A stretch of 64,000 bases of DNA from Corbicula japonica (GCA_038501625.1 JAZAYU010000011.1:12284849-12348848), one strand, 5' to 3'. Positions 11,978-25,888 are shown, counted from the stretch's first letter. Numbers and translations: made by a program. Notes: generated by a model not told the origin, from the sequence alone.

Positions 11978-12470
11978 AAAAGTGCATATCAGGAATAGCA
12001 CCATTCAGAAAACAGAGATGAAAAGAGGGCATAGGTTTATAATATGATCAATTTCTAAAAAGGCACAATAAAAGATAATGTAAACCTGGGGCGGTTAACG
12101 CCTAAAAGTGGTCAGGGACATATTATATTACCACTGGGGTTTTAAACCAAGTTCTTTGGTGCACATAGTGGTCACGAGACAAACTGACCATACTTTAGTC
12201 TTGGTGACGTCATACCAACTAATTTTATTTTTTGGTGTAACATTAAAATTACAAACTATTGATATGGTTGGTTTGTCTTAAAAACTTAAAAAGTTCATAT
12301 CAGGAATAGCACCATTCAGAAAACAGAGATGAAAAGAGGGCATAGGTTTATTATATGATCAAATTCTAAACAGGCACAATAAAAGATAATGTATACCTGA
12401 GGGATCAACGCGCTAAAGTGGTTAGTGGCAAATCATGTTGCCACTGGGATTTCAAACCAAGTTCTTTGGT
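11978..12470 (+). repeat. Local direct duplication, spacing about 307 bp, in unit 2
   Basis: A stretch containing 'catatcaggaatagcacc' begins near 11,985 and again near 12,293. Units 1 and 3 have it once each, so this is a duplication private to unit 2. Confidence 0.75.
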
Positions 12471-12792
12471 GCAAACAACTGGCACAAAAGCTCATATGAG
12501 CAAACAATTAGAAGCTGTCTCGGAGAATTACGATGGGCATTCTATATTTTATGCAAATGTAGATATATTTTAAATTATACATGTATCTGAAGGAATTGAC
12601 CATTTCTTTAAATACTCTGAAAACTTTATGCCATTGAAAAAAAAATGAAAATGGCTATGTGAATTGTAAGAAATAAACGTTATACTAATTTTTGTTTGAA
12701 TCAATATGTTTTTATTTACTGACTTATTGGTAACACGTAAAAGTATGTTATAGCCCTTATCTGTAAGCTTAAAGCATTTTAACATATAAAAT

Positions 12793-13914
12793 AAAAAGTA
12801 ATATATGCATATCAGGAATCACAACACTCACAAAACACAGCCTCCCCACGCAGCGAAAAAGAAGAAAGGTAGAGAGAGCATGTTTGTTATAAGTATGTCA
12901 ATTCAAATAGGACGTCACAAACAATTAACGAAAAAGAGAACCTTTGAGGATATCGCCTTGGAACGGTCAGTGGCAAAACAAATTGCCACTGGGGGGTTTA
13001 AACCAGGTTCTAGGGTGCACCAACATCACACTTGCCCCGACAGGTTCTGGTATCATTAAACAAGTACAAGTTGTCTTGGTGAAATAACTCCAACCCACCC
13101 ATCGGCTCAACAATGTTGCATGCAAAAGCACCCAAACATATAAAATATAACAAGCCAATAGCATTGCAAAGCCAAAGGGCGGGTACTCAATGATCTTACC
13201 GAGACCAGAGCTCCTGGAGTAAAATCAGCAAAAAAAACACGATGACAGGGATAAAAGGAACAAATCGAGCTTCTAGGTTCTTTTAAGAAAAGATTTCCCA
13301 ATAAACCTTCATAAACTCTTAAACCCCTGCCACCGTCGTGCACCCAAAGAGGTAAGCATAATGATCAACTGTACATGAGTTAATCACCAGTATGCACAGC
13401 GCTGTAGTATATCATCTTGATAACCTTTCTTTTTAAATTTACAGATGGTTTTTACAAATAACCGGGAGACATTAACATTGCCTTGATTTCTTAAGTTTAT
13501 AAATTAAATCTCCATAAAAAACAGGCTGTGAAATACCTTGTTGCAAATGTGATTTTAAACTGCACCTGTATTTAAGAATTAGATCAGGGTATCGGCGATA
13601 GCACTTGCAAAAGGTTTTTCTTAATTTGTGATACCGATAACTTGTTTTAAAAAAATTTCTTTAATGCAAAGATTACGTTCATTGAAATCATTCACATCGT
13701 TGCAAGCTCTTGAAAAGCGAACACGATGTGAGATATAAACCCCGTAAGATGTTGCACGAGGAACATCGCCGTCTAAAAACGGAAAATTATCTATATTAAA
13801 ATAAAAATCATCTCTTTTATCATATATTTTAGTAGTCTATTTTCAATGGACAGATTTATATCAAGAAAGTTTGATTGCTTTTCAGATTGGATTAGATTAG
13901 ATTAGATTAGATAC
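12793..13914 (-). pseudogene. RT-like retroelement fragment, unit 2
   Basis: Minus-strand counterpart of the fragment at 1,348-2,479, at the same place in the duplicon. It keeps the same broken reading of an RT-family C-terminal region and the same 3' region. The longest minus-strand pieces are 13,107-13,343 and 12,967-13,164. No catalytic core is present, so it is non-functional. Confidence 0.6.
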
Positions 13915-16393
13915 GATTTTCAGATTATTTCTGTTTTTAACTGCGCGAAAAAGATGTCCCTGCAAAGGGATGAATTCAAATTCAAAACGCATCAAACCAT
14001 TCTTTTTTTTAAAAAAAAATACATATTTGATTATATTAAGCATGTATAAAATTCATGTAGAGTTTCATTAAAAAATAAAAGATATTCAATTTTTATTTGA
14101 AACTGGCTCAATCGTCTTTTACAATTCGGCGAGTTTTTTTTATTTTTGAATTTGAAATACCTGCTTACTGGGAGAAGAGGAATATTTTGTATTGTGAAGA
14201 TAAATATTTTTTTCCGAACGCATGGCAACACAAATATAAGAAAAAGAAATCTTCAAATTCCGTTGGAACAAATATTTCAGCTTTTGTCATGCAAATTAAT
14301 GTTTTAATATAAGTTAAGCAACTAATTAACAATAAAGTCGGTGAACGTTCAGTTTACCTGTAAAACTATGCTATTCCTGTCTAAAAGTTCTAAAATGCGT
14401 ACCTTATGCTAATTGCAAAGCACGTCCGTGGCCTTGAACAGGAATTTAAGGATCGTCGGTGGCATGTTTGGTATCTTCCCATAAAAAAGAAGAGCAGTTC
14501 ACGCTAAATTACCGCACTTTGTGATAAAAGCATGAACCATTTGGCATATAAATTTAAATATGGGGCCTGCGGTTACATTCAAGATTATCCTCATTTAAGA
14601 AAAAAAAGTAAACAAAAGAAAAAATGATGACTTTGTACAAATTAAGCCTCATCAATGAATTTTAATTTTTAAATAATCAGACAAACACACATTTTTTTTT
14701 CTATAAAAACTTACCGTTTCTAAGCTCGGTCATGTTGTCTTCAAATTCAAGGTCAAGCAAAGACTTGAAACGGGATGTACGTACCTTGGGTCACCAAACT
14801 TTGTATGTGGGTGGTCATGTTTTAAAGACGTCTTTTGTTGGTTTTGGGTTCAGCATGTTCAAGGCCAATGTCATGGTAATTTCCCCAAAGTAGGCTTCTG
14901 ATAAATAAACGAATAATGACTCTAGAAACAGGATCGCCATTTTGTTGATGAATTGTTACAAGCAGGTGGAAGGCTATATTGATTTTTGGGTCAGCAGGTC
15001 AGCCTGCAAGTTAATAGTGAACTTGAAAAAAAATGGTATCACTTTTTTAAGAATCACAAAATATGGATGAAATATTGATCTGGACTAGTAGTCTTTGAAG
15101 GTCCAAGTTCAAGTTCATAGTGATTTCAAACGAACATTTGAGTTCGGTTAACAATTAGAGTTTTGTGTCTTCTGAGTTTTACAATAATTCCCGATATGTA
15201 TATTTACGTTTTTACATTTGTGTAAATCGTCTGTAGTTCCTTTTTGAAATAGGTCGTTTAAATACTACATGCCCGTTTTAGTCGAGATACGAGATGTAGG
15301 AAGAGGCTGTGTTTTCTGAACGTGACTGTTCCTTTTACGTGTTTCTAGCTTTATTAAAAGTAAATCTCATTCTAGAGTCCAAGGATGGGGCTGCATGATA
15401 TAAACGTACTGATTATTCATGTACTAAGTATTTTTTTCTTTTTGTACATTAAAACTATTTCTAGTGAATGCAATACATATATTTTTCTTCTGTAATAAAA
15501 TGAATTATTTCAAAACCTGCATTAACCTCCTTTGAAGTGAAACAGTTTTGATTAACGGTACAAAAGATTAAGACCAGACGAAAACAATAAATGCCACTGC
15601 TTGAGACGATTAATATCCATCACTAGGATGCAAGTATTTTGATACAGAGACTGATATCAAATAAGTTTGTGTTTATTAAAAGTTGCTGAAGATGGATACA
15701 TTTTTTTGAAATATTTTTAATGTTTTGAAAACATTCGTCTATATATGTGTAAACTTTTTGAAGAGATTTAATATTTTTATGAAGCGCTTAAGTACACAGT
15801 TCAATGTGGAAGGCTTAACTGGAAACTATGTCATCATTAAAGGGGATCAAATTAAGGTTGTTGTGCAAATGTCAATACAAGGTTCCAATACGTATCTTAA
15901 GGTTTAAAACAGCTAACCACTGTATCCGAGGACTGAAAAGCATCCATATCGCTGTTTCAGAGTGCCTATCAACCTAAATGCTTTGTCTAAAATGTTTCAA
16001 CTAGATGAAAAAGGGAACTTTGACAGCCTAACAAATATGAAAATATTTCCTCAACATTGGCTTTCAGTTTGTAACAAGCCTTTAGGAAGTTACCACGTAA
16101 ACTGGACTTAAAGTTCAGTTTCAAACATAGGAATGTGCAAATTTTTCAATTATCAGTATCATCCGTTTACTTTTCGTATTGCTTGCATGTATGCGATTAT
16201 GCATTTTATAAACAATTTTTGAAAACAAACTCTTGTTGGAGCTTCAAAAGTAATGCGTTATAAAAGTAATAAAAGTTTCCTGACGACTTATATCTTTGCC
16301 ATTATGCTATTGAAAGTTGTATCAAAAGAAAAGACATTACTAAATCGATTATACAGTAATTTCAAGTGGCTTTGTACTCAATGATGTATCTGA

Positions 16394-16528
16394 GGCAAGG
16401 ATAAAAGATCATAAAACTGAGACTGAACACCAGTCATATATCTCAAGCATATGATTTGTAGAAATGAAGATTACTCATTTGCTTGAGATATGAGACTGGT
16501 TTTCATTTTTAGTTTTATTATCTTTGCA
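16394..16528. repeat. Hairpin MITE-like element, copy 5
   Basis: Unit 2 counterpart of 4,951-5,083. Outer ends 'aaagatcataaaact' and 'agttttattatcttt' pair well; inner arms are 'atctcaagcatatga' and 'tgcttgagatatgag'. Confidence 0.8.
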
Positions 16529-18274
16529 CATATTATTTTCAAATTAAACAGTTATACGAAAGAAATATAATACCACTAGGAGACCTAATTTTCTTTTGAT
16601 TTTTTTTCTACAAAAATTCTTGCAACCATCATGTAAGAAGCGGTGAAGCAATGCATAAATAACTCGAAGCGACTTTTTACTGTAAGAATAGAACCTTGCT
16701 CTGTGGCTTTAAAGTAAACTCCAAAGTGATAAAAACTATAGATAACTTTTCAGTGAACGTTGAAATACGTGAAATGCGGTAACTCTCATGTTTTCTTCTT
16801 CGGTTTTTGTTAATATTTATTTTTCTACAACCATATCAGGTAATGTATTAATGTCTTTTCATTTTGATGTTATTCTACAAAGTCGCAAAGGAGATGACTC
16901 AGTGTACATTAAACAACTATGAAGTTTAATTCAATAGGCCTTCACGAGTTTTCCTCCTTTTTGCCTCACGAAATTCCATAAATCAGAAACAAATATCGAA
17001 TAGTTATTGAAACACATGCAATACCACCTTGCAAATAAAAAGGTTGATTTGTTGATGTTGCCTTTATACTTACCCCATTAACTGGAAGGCGGGGAAGGAA
17101 GTTAAGAGTTTAGTTAATGTTATAGGGAAAATCTGAACCTGTGCAAAAGAACTCTATATCTTACAAATATTCCTGCGATCATCATTCACTGTGTTCTTGC
17201 CTGCGATCGATCATTAAGTACCAGATTTTGCTATAAATGTATAGTTAACCGAATGGCCATACAAATACGACGACAGCGCCAACCCTGCTAGAGACAGACT
17301 CAGTACGTGCTAGAGGCCCCCCAGTAAAAAGAATAGTTCAAGTATCACTAAATAATACTACCACGCACGATGATTTACATCCGCGTGGTATGAAATTAGC
17401 ATCAACAGAGATAATTGAAAATCAGATAACTTAATTGAAGTTATTGAAGGTTTAATATTATTTTTTAAATTTGAGGAGGTACGGAATTTGCAAATTGTAT
17501 CACGTTATTCTAATAACTTTAAGATTTTAGAAATTAAACAACTATAATTTTCACACTTAAAAAAGATGCCTGATTTTTGAAATTGTATGCCTTTGTTTTG
17601 TTTACTTTATTCATATGTAAGAATGGGTTTGCCCTAATCGAAAAAATAACTGAATAGAATAGAATTTCGACAGGGGATCTGAGAAAATAAATGCTGCATG
17701 TCACAGGAAACGGTAAAGGCAAACATTAAAGACCAGGAAGTATATCCTAACGGTGCTTGAATTCATAGAAATACCATTAACATCCAGAAGTATCGTGCTC
17801 AGCGACCTTAAAAAGACGTTAATAAAACAACAACGATTGAATATACATGCGTGTGGACACTTTTTACAGCCGCCACACCGCACATTCAACAATGGGATAT
17901 TTTATATAAAAAAGAACGTAGAAAGCAACTGATCACAACAAATATAAACATTTTGCTTTTGTGTTACATGTGTTATAGCTTGTTGATTGTCATCATGGAG
18001 ACATTTTTACGATCTCCTGCGTCATATTTTGTCGGCGAACTGTAGGAGATGTAAAATACTATGCATGAAGACTTTTCAATGTTGTAAGAAGAATACCCTA
18101 AGAGGTCGCAAACATTGCAAATGGCGAAAACTAGCTAAAATTTCAAAAATTTTGGGGGAAATACTTACTGCCACCAAGATTTTAGTAAAGAAATGTATTA
18201 AGCTAAGGATGTAGTTAATGTTTGCAAGCTCAATTTAGTCTAATTCATGTTCTAATTGCCAAGCACATACTAAA

Positions 18275-18385
18275 ACGAAAGAAAAACCGTTTGCATGAGA
18301 ACTCTGAAATTCATGGACAATATACCAAAGCAAATTATTGTCCATGAATTTAAGAGTTCTCATGCAAACGGTTTTTTCTTTTGTT
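18275..18385. repeat. Shortened palindrome in unit 2
   Basis: Arms of about 46 bp ('aaaaccgtttgcatgaga' and its complement, through 'ttcatggacaat') flank a loop of about 13 bases. This is the unit-1 palindrome with its centre deleted. Confidence 0.85.
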
Positions 18386-19537
18386 TGCAGATTTCTTCAG
18401 TGTTGACAACACCAAAACTATACATTTAAACTAAGTCTTTTGTTTTTGCATCTGCACGCTTTATTGCAATGTTATTGAATGTCAATTTAAATTTAGATTG
18501 CTTTTAATTACTTCCTTGTAAAATATATCGTAATTGTAAACAAGCATACATGGCATTTTCTGTACATGTCTATTTCTTACTGATTTTCTTTCAAGAAGCA
18601 AACTTACTACTGACACATATGTTGTAAATTTGGCATTCTTTTATATTACTCAATTATTGGCAAGATAGATCTATGAGAAGTAATCCCCCATTTAAATGAT
18701 ATATGTACATATATATGTACAAAAATGCAATCAGATGCAAGTGGATCTTGTAGTGTGGTATTATAAATAGCATACAATAATTATTAAGTCAATGTGTTTG
18801 CCACTTATCGTTGCACCGAGGTAATCTCTTTGTTTTAAATTTTTGCACTTGTTAAGTTCACTTTATTGTCGAAGATATATTTCAGCTAATGTTTGATTGA
18901 AAAAAGGTAAATGATGACTATATACAATGGAAGGTTGTTTGGTGCAACCGAGAGTTTCATATAGTACGAAATGGCATTTTTTGTGAAAATACTTGCAATC
19001 TATTTAAGCAATTTTATGAAGTCGGAATCGTTAAATAAAGTAAGACAAAAAGGTTTGTGTTGAATTAATATAATCTATTTAGCTGTATAAGTGGAATCTT
19101 TCGTGTCTGCTTTAAGCTATAACTTGCACCTCGTTCAGTCCAATTTATTATGGAAAACGAGTGTCTCCAGAGGGGCAAAGGTCCGCTGGTAGTTGTTATG
19201 TAATTCTCAGACTTAATATGTCTTCTGTATTTGACATTTAATACGCACTTATAACAGTGCCCTCTAAAATAAAGTTATGGTTCCTGAACTTGTCACGCCG
19301 CCTTATTAAATCAATTATTTACTTGATGTTGAGTCTTCCTTAATTGAATTGCAATCACAAGCTTATGAAAGTAAACCTGACTCCCCCGGGTCGGTAACAT
19401 AATCCTTAACCATAAGTAACTTTGATAATGACATATAAATTTCATGAAATAAAGACACAATAAAACAGAAAAATACGACAAATGTAGTTTTTTATGCCCC
19501 CGCCATGAAATGGCGACGGGCATTAAGAGTTGCTCCT

Positions 19538-19606
19538 GTCCGTCCGTCCGTCCCTCCCTCCGTCCGTCCGTCCGTCCGTCCGTCCTTCCGTCCGTCCGTC
19601 CGTCCG
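19538..19606. repeat. (CCGT)n microsatellite
   Basis: Roughly 16 imperfect copies of CCGT with CCCT and CCTT variants, near the 5' end of the composite element. Confidence 0.95.
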
Positions 19607-19607
19607 A

Positions 19608-20130
19608 TATTCTCGTGAACGCAACTCCTCCTACACTACTGGTGGGAATTTAATGAAACTTGACCACAATGCTTGGCCTGATATGTTGTTGTGCATGAAG
19701 GTGGGGTTTCGCTCTTACATGTTCCGTTCAGAAGTTATGGCCCTTTGATACTTCCATTTACATTAGTTTTAATAGGAGTATATCTCGTGAACGCATCTCC
19801 TCCTACACTACTGGTGGGAATTTAATGAAACTTGACCACAATGCTTGGCCTGATATGTTGTTGTGCATAAAGGTGGGGTTTCGCTCTTACATGTTCCGTT
19901 CAGAAGTTATGGCCCTTTGATACTTCCATTTACATTAGTTTTAATAGGAGTATATCTCGTGAACGCAACTCCTCCTACACTACTGGTGGGAATTTGATGA
20001 AACTTTACCGCAATGCTTGGCCTGATATGTTGTTGTGCATAAAGGTGTGGTTTTGCTCTTACATGTTCCGTTCATAAGTTATGGCCCTTTGATACTTCCA
20101 TTTACATTAGTTTTAATAGGAATATATCTT
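19608..20130 (+). repeat. Three tandem 172-bp repeats
   Basis: The phrase 'tctcgtgaacgca' starts at 19,611, 19,783 and 19,955, exactly 172 bp apart; the units differ at only a few bases. Each ends with 'tccatttacattagtttt'. Confidence 0.9.
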
Positions 20131-20337
20131 GTTTCTTATATTTTGTGTTAAGCAAAATATGCATTTTGCCGTAACTTTAAAACTACTTGAGATACTGCCT
20201 TGAAACTTGAAATATATTTTCACCATCAAAATCTACATCATAACCAACAAGATCCATAACCCTGCTTCCAATATTTTTCAAATTATGCCCCTTTTTCACT
20301 TACATTTTGTGTTAAGAAAAATATACACTTTGCCCTT

Positions 20338-21545
20338 AACTTTGTTTGGAATGGAGGGATTTCAAAATAACTTGGCACAAATGTTCACCATAACAAGGCG
20401 GTGTGTCGTGACAATACCCATGCCTGTAGGTCCAAGGTCAAGGTCACTGTTACTAAAAATAGAATTTGCTTGCAAAATCTTGTCCGCTCTGTAACTTTGT
20501 TATTTCTTATTGGATTTTTGAATAACTTGGTATAATTGTTCACCATATCAAGACGGTATGTCACATACATCCCCAAGCCTTTAGGTGGAAGGTCAAGGTC
20601 ACTGTTACTAAAAATAGAATTTTCTTGTCCGGGCTGTTACTTTGTTATGAATGGAGGGATTTCAAAATAACTTGGCACAAATGTTAACCATGACAGGGCG
20701 ATGTGTCGCATAGCATGCCCATGCCTGTCGGTCAAAGGTCAAGGTCACTGTTACTTAAAATAGAATTCTCTTGTCCGGGCTGTTACTTTGTTATGAATGG
20801 AGGGATTTCAAAATAACTTTGCACAAATGTTCACTATGACAAGGCAGTGTGTCCGCACAATACCCAAGCCTGAAGGTCCAAGGTCAAGGTCACTGTTACA
20901 TTAAATAGAATTTTCCTGTCTGGGCTGTAACTTCATTATAAATGGAGGGATTTCAAAATAACTTGAAACAAATGTTCACCCTGACAGGGCGGTGTATCGC
21001 GTATCATGCCCATGCCTGTAGGTCAAGGTCACTGTTACTGAAAATAGAATTCTCTTGTCCGGGCTGTAACATTGTTAGGAATAGATTGATTTCAAAATAA
21101 CTTGACACAAATGTTCATCATGACAAGATGGTGTGTCCCGTACCATGCCCATGCCTGTAGGTCCAAGGTCAAGGTCACTGTTACTAAAATAGAATTTTCT
21201 TGTCAGGGTTGTAACTACGTTAGGAATAGAGTAATTTCAAAATAACTTGGCAGAAATGTTCACAATGACAAGGTGGTGAGTCGTGTACCATGTCCATGCC
21301 TGTAGGTCCAAGGTCAAGGTCACTGTTACTAAAAATAGAATTTCCTTGTCCGGGCTATAACTGTTTTGAATGGAGGGTTTTCAAAATAACTTGGCACAAA
21401 CGTTCACCATGACAAGGCGGTGTGTTGCGTACATCACCCATGCCTGTAAGTCCAAGGTCAAGGTCACAGTTACTAAAACTTGAATTTACTTGTTCGGGCT
21501 ATAACTTCTTTATGAAGGAAGGGATTTCAAAATTACTTGGCACAA
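20338..21545 (+). repeat. About nine tandem repeats of about 143 bp
   Basis: Each unit carries 'gggatttcaaaataactt', then 'caaatgttcaccatgacaag', then 'aggtcaaggtcactgttac', with spacing of about 135-150 bp. Divergence between units is moderate. ORFs across the array are incidental. Confidence 0.9.
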
Positions 21546-21846
21546 ATGTTCACTATGACATTGCATTGCATTACCACCAACTTCTTCACAGACATTTCCG
21601 TAATAAGAAGACAACAGTGCCACAAATACAAATAATTTACTTGATCATCAAGTTTATGCAAATTCTTATAATTACTCGAACATCACTGTCTTTGAAATGC
21701 TAATATTCCCGTCATTGCACTTTAGTATCTGAAAATGATGCATAGCGGGGGCATCCGTGTCCTATGGACACATTTCTAGTTAAAGAGTTGATTTTTTTCC
21801 AGAAGCTTTGCAAAAAGTTCTGAGCACCGACGATTATTTATTAAGC

Positions 21847-21970
21847 GGTTGTGGTTCTTGGTGAATAGAACTTTACGATTAAAGAATTAGAACTGTATCA
21901 AATTAAACTGTTTATTTTTGTATCTAGATTATTATATGATATTTCCAATATAATTGTTTAGTCGTATGAC
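21847..21970. other. Unit 2-specific insertion of about 120 bp
   Basis: Present between 'aagc' and 'gagcgacac' in unit 2; unit 1 (about 9,187) runs directly across. AT-rich, with no inverted ends that I can define. Confidence 0.5.
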
Positions 21971-22270
21971 AGAGCGACACAAAAATGATATTTTTTCCCA
22001 CTTTTCCGATATATTAGACTATCTTAATATAATCTACCTACGAGATTATTTATAGGGAGAGAAAATGGAAATGAAGAATGTATTATAGGTTTGCAAAAGC
22101 TACACTAAGAAAACATAAATTCGCCTGGAAGCCATTTTGAACAAAGCTTGACTGAGTACACTTTTATAGTTTACAATAATACCATTTAGGCATTTAGCAT
22201 AAGACTTAAAAAGATTGAAATATGCACACAGCAGACAATTAATGGAAAATAATATTTGAGTGGATATCAC

Positions 22271-22398
22271 ATCAGGGCTGAAGGTTACAAAACTGTTTGG
22301 AAAACAGTCTCAAATCTCAAGCATCTGATTGACTGAAATGGTGATAGATGCTTGAGATTTAAGACTGGTTTCCATGCTCACTTATAAAACCTTGGGCA
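22271..22398. repeat. Hairpin MITE-like element, copy 6
   Basis: Unit 2 counterpart of 9,491-9,618: arms 'cagtctcaaatctcaagca' and 'tgcttgagatttaagactg'. Confidence 0.8.
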
Positions 22399-23932
22399 AA
22401 GAACTATCAATGACTTGAAACACCAACCCTACAAGGCTTCTCATCCTAACAAACATGTCTTGTTTGTGTTCTTGTTGGTTGGTTCGTTGGTTGGTTCTCG
22501 ATTACCTTACTCAGACCAGATAACATGAAGTAAAATCACACAATGCAGAAATAAAAAAAGAACTAATCGAAACCATTATTTTTTGCAAGGCAAAAATGAT
22601 TTTAACAATTAAGGACATTCTTGTTAGCAAGAATTGTTTGTTATAATAGCAACACAGATATGTTATCGAATTTGTAATATATATAGGCCTACTTGTAGAT
22701 AAACAAGAAAGCAACCCAAATAAAATATAATGTATTAAGAATAATTTATATGTTTTCTCACGAATCGTCATCAGGATATGATGTCATTTAATAATACCAA
22801 GGATACAAACTGTAACATGCATATTTGCAACATTAATTTTGTATAATGACTTACTGGATGAGCTAAAAATAAACTTTCGTTGTTTTGCGCTGTTGTACAA
22901 CTACAAACTCTGAATGTATGTATGATAGGAAATCTGGGTAATAAAATCTAAGGTTGATGCGACGTTAACATAAATAGACGTGCGAAATCAAAAGCAAAAA
23001 CAAGTAAAAACTGCTTCAAGGATAAGTGTACTCTGCAAGATTGATTTTGAAATATTCCGAGGATAATTTCAGAAACAAACCTACACACACTTTACCTTGT
23101 ATAAAACGATTTAGTTATAAAACATAATTCGCTTTGCAATATCAAATTAAGAGAGTGTTTTTTCCACATAATACCCACCAGAAGAAAATAGTTATTTCGT
23201 AAGGTAAGAGCAAGACGTCAGTATTTCAACACAAAATGTATTGAAGTTATTGAGTATTTGCGATTTGTTTGGTAAGTTTTGACAGATCCCTTTATATATT
23301 TATCATGTGCGAAACACGAACTGAAAATGAAAGGAATAAAATCGCGGATTATTTAATCACAACTAAAATAGTAAAGAGTCTTTCAAATCTGAAAATGTCT
23401 CATAAATCTTCTAGCTATGTAAGAATATCTGGATTTTTTAATTACATCCGAACCAATTGAACACATGTACCAAAAGGAAATGCACGAATCCGACATGGCA
23501 TAGGAAAAAATAATATCAATATTTAATATCAATAGTTTTCTGATATAAAAAAGACTACCTACAAGCCAAAAAAGAAGGCATATAGGAGGCATTTTAGATA
23601 AACAACATATTAACAGAATATGCCATTTTAAAATTAAATCTGTTAATATCAGATAAAATCATGTTCGCAAAACATAGACGCCAAAAGAAACATATGGAAG
23701 AGATAAAATAGTTCACTCAAGTTGATAATTTATTGAAAATCTGACCAATTCACTTCGAAAAAAGGTTCGGTCGGTTAAAATTATAATATTTTCATTATAC
23801 ATACACAAGTAGAATGTGGATACTGAGCGTCAGTCGCAATAAAGATAGACTACATTCAAAGCTGAATCATTGATAACTTTTGAAAACAATTGATAACTAC
23901 TATGAATGCTTAAGTCTGAGATAAAAACGGAG

Positions 23933-24050
23933 CCAAATATCACGTAACTGAAACTGAAGGCCAGTCTCAAATCTCAAGCATCTCAGCCAATCAGATGCCT
24001 GGGATTTTAGGCCGGTCTCCAAACTCAGGTTTATGATCTTGGTCCCGGAT
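23933..24050. repeat. Hairpin MITE-like element, copy 7
   Basis: Unit 3 counterpart of the element at position 1. The right arm has decayed ('gggattttaggccgg'), but the outer 'tttatgatcttggtcccgg' is intact. Confidence 0.75.
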
Positions 24051-25340
24051 AAGAAAGCAGACATTATTTATTGGAATTGTTATAAAACCTCACCTGTTTT
24101 GTATAATTGTTCTACACTCGGCATTTCTCTAGGCCACACATCAACGATGAATCTGGATTCCCAGAGGATTTTCATCAAAATTTATTTTCAAAGGAGGGGT
24201 TCTGTTTTATTCACTTTCCTAGATTATTTAAGCTGATTTAAGAGTGTATGTGCGAGGTCAAACTGAGATACTTAAGTATCAACTTACACTGTAATTTTGG
24301 AATCAGAATAGACAACACATTTTCAAAACTGTATTTTAAACAGAAATTATATACTGGTTCTCTAAACGCGATTAACAGACAACACAGAAGGGTTTAAATG
24401 TTTGTTATATAACTTAACAAAATTTAGGCATCGCTAACGATAAATGAAAAAAAAAGCCAAGGGGGTACTTTATTTAAACCTGAAATTTTAATTTATATTT
24501 TATTTAAAATTTATTTGTTATTGTTATTTATCTAACTAACTTCAAGTTGACTCGATTCTCAGACGTCTTATTTCTTCTTCCTTCGTTAATACTTTAAAAT
24601 GGTTGCTAAAGTTTGGTCAACTTTAACTTCAACCAACAGAATTTGCTAAAAGCTATAGTGCTGCATGTTAAATAACAAAATAAATATAAAGAAAATGATG
24701 CCTGACCAGGCTTATTAAATTTATTGAGCTCTTAAAAAGTGCATATCAGGAATAGCACCATTCAGAAAACAGAGATGAAAAGAGGGCATAGGTTTATAAT
24801 ATGATCAATTTCTAAAAAGGCACAATAAAAGATAATGTAAACCTGGGGCGGTAAACGCCTAAAAGTGGTCAGGGACATATTATATTACCACTGGGGGTTT
24901 AAACCAAGTTCTTTGGTGCACATAGTGGTCACGAGACAAACTGACCATACTTTAGTCTTGGTGACGTCATACCAACTAATTTTATTTTTTGGTGTAACAT
25001 TAAAATTACAAACTATTGATATGGTTGGTTTGTCTTGGTGACGTATATTTACCAAAACAACTGACACTTGCCCCAACAAAAGCTCATATGAGCAAACAAT
25101 TAGAAGCTCTCTCGGCTAATTATGATTGGCATGCAGTATTTTATGCACATGTAGATATATTTTAAATTATATCTGAAGGAATTGACCATTTCTTTAAATA
25201 CTCTGAAAATTTCTGCCATTGAAAAAATGAAAATGGCTATGTGAGTTGTAAAAAATAAACGTTATACCAATTTTTGTTAGAAATAAGGTGTTTTTTATTT
25301 ACTGACTTACTGGTAACACGTAAAAGTATGTTATAACCCT
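23933..25340 (+). repeat. Duplicon unit 3, first part
   Basis: The third copy starts with the same hairpin element and follows units 1 and 2 up to the point that matches about 1,318 in unit 1. There the similarity stops in 'acccttagcttac' and unrelated sequence begins. The remainder of the unit resumes at about 35,655. No gene is seen in this part. Confidence 0.85.
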
Positions 25341-25522
25341 TAGCTTACTACTAGCTTACAAGTATTATTATTTCGGCTTTCTCATTCACTTGAAGAAGAA
25401 ATACACAAGAACAGGAACTTTACAACTTTTTATCTACCGTGTTTACTCAGACGCTTGCTTTTTTCTCTACAACAATTACCAGTGCTCCCTAGTGACACAG
25501 ATTAGCGGTGTCGATGTAAACA

Positions 25523-25888
25523 ATGAAACGGATTGATGTCATTTGTGTTTTATTTCTATTCTCAACTGGAAGCGTTGTCTTTAACAAAACGCCGAATGAA
25601 GAAGTTCAGACAACTAGAGAAGTAACCTTTACAATTTCTTACAACGAAAACGCCCATGTGAATACCCCTACCGAATGTTGTGGAGTTAATACGTTTCACA
25701 TAAAATTGTCCAGTACGGACGATATAAGTAACTTGACAATAATTTATTACCATATTAAACATTCTCGTAGGAATCCTCCTTCAGTACCTATAGAACTCAG
25801 ATGTAGATCTCATATTGCACTATTGCTTTTCAAGACGGTATTGAGTAGCGTGAATATATTAATGCTACTTAGTCTGGATATATATTAA
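25523..25888 (+). CDS. Hypothetical single-exon secreted protein (121 aa)
   Basis: I do not recognise this protein. The ATG has an A at -3. Residues 1-20 (MKRIDVICVLFLFSTGSVVF) have a basic start and hydrophobic core like a signal peptide. Two N-glycosylation sequons follow (NKT near 21, NLT near 70), a CC pair sits in 'TECCGVN', and the last 25 residues are again hydrophobic ('ALLLFKTVLSSVNILML'), which could suit a GPI-anchor signal or a membrane segment. An AATAAA lies 69 bases after the stop (25,957-25,962). The sequence is outside the duplicon similarity and I see no second copy in the window. It could instead be a chance ORF in AT-rich DNA, or one exon of a larger gene. Confidence 0.35.
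   Translation: MKRIDVICVLFLFSTGSVVFNKTPNEEVQTTREVTFTISYNENAHVNTPTECCGVNTFHIKLSSTDDISNLTIIYYHIKHSRRNPPSVPIELRCRSHIALLLFKTVLSSVNILMLLSLDIY

Larger units (their letters stand above)
19494..21780 (+). mobile_element. Non-autonomous composite element with hairpin ends and tandem arrays
   Basis: Insertion of about 2.3 kb in unit 2 relative to unit 1 (site about 9,124). It starts ATGCCCCCGCC with an immediate hairpin (GCCAT/ATGGC) and ends GCGGGGGCAT followed by a GTGTCC/GGACAC hairpin (21,757-21,771). Inside are a CCGT microsatellite (19,538-19,606), three 172-bp repeats (19,608-20,130) and about nine repeats of about 143 bp (20,338-21,545). No transposase is encoded. The layout (hairpin end, microsatellite, tandem core, 3' hairpin) resembles what I recall of bivalve 'pearl' elements, later grouped with Helentron-associated elements; that assignment is inference. 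Confidence 0.7.
11181..23932 (+). repeat. Duplicon unit 2 (12.75 kb, non-coding)
   Basis: Second head-to-tail copy. It is longer than unit 1, mainly because of the composite element at 19,494-21,780, a local duplication of about 300 bp (11,978-12,470) and about 120 extra bases at 21,847-21,970. It lacks the 859-bp insertion of unit 1: its empty site reads straight through at about 18,606. The palindrome near 18,275-18,385 is reduced to arms of about 46 bp. I see no host gene. Confidence 0.9.

Noticed and set aside
19608..21545. Possible satellite array rather than part of an element
   Set aside because: Comparison with the empty site in unit 1 shows both arrays entered together between hairpin ends.
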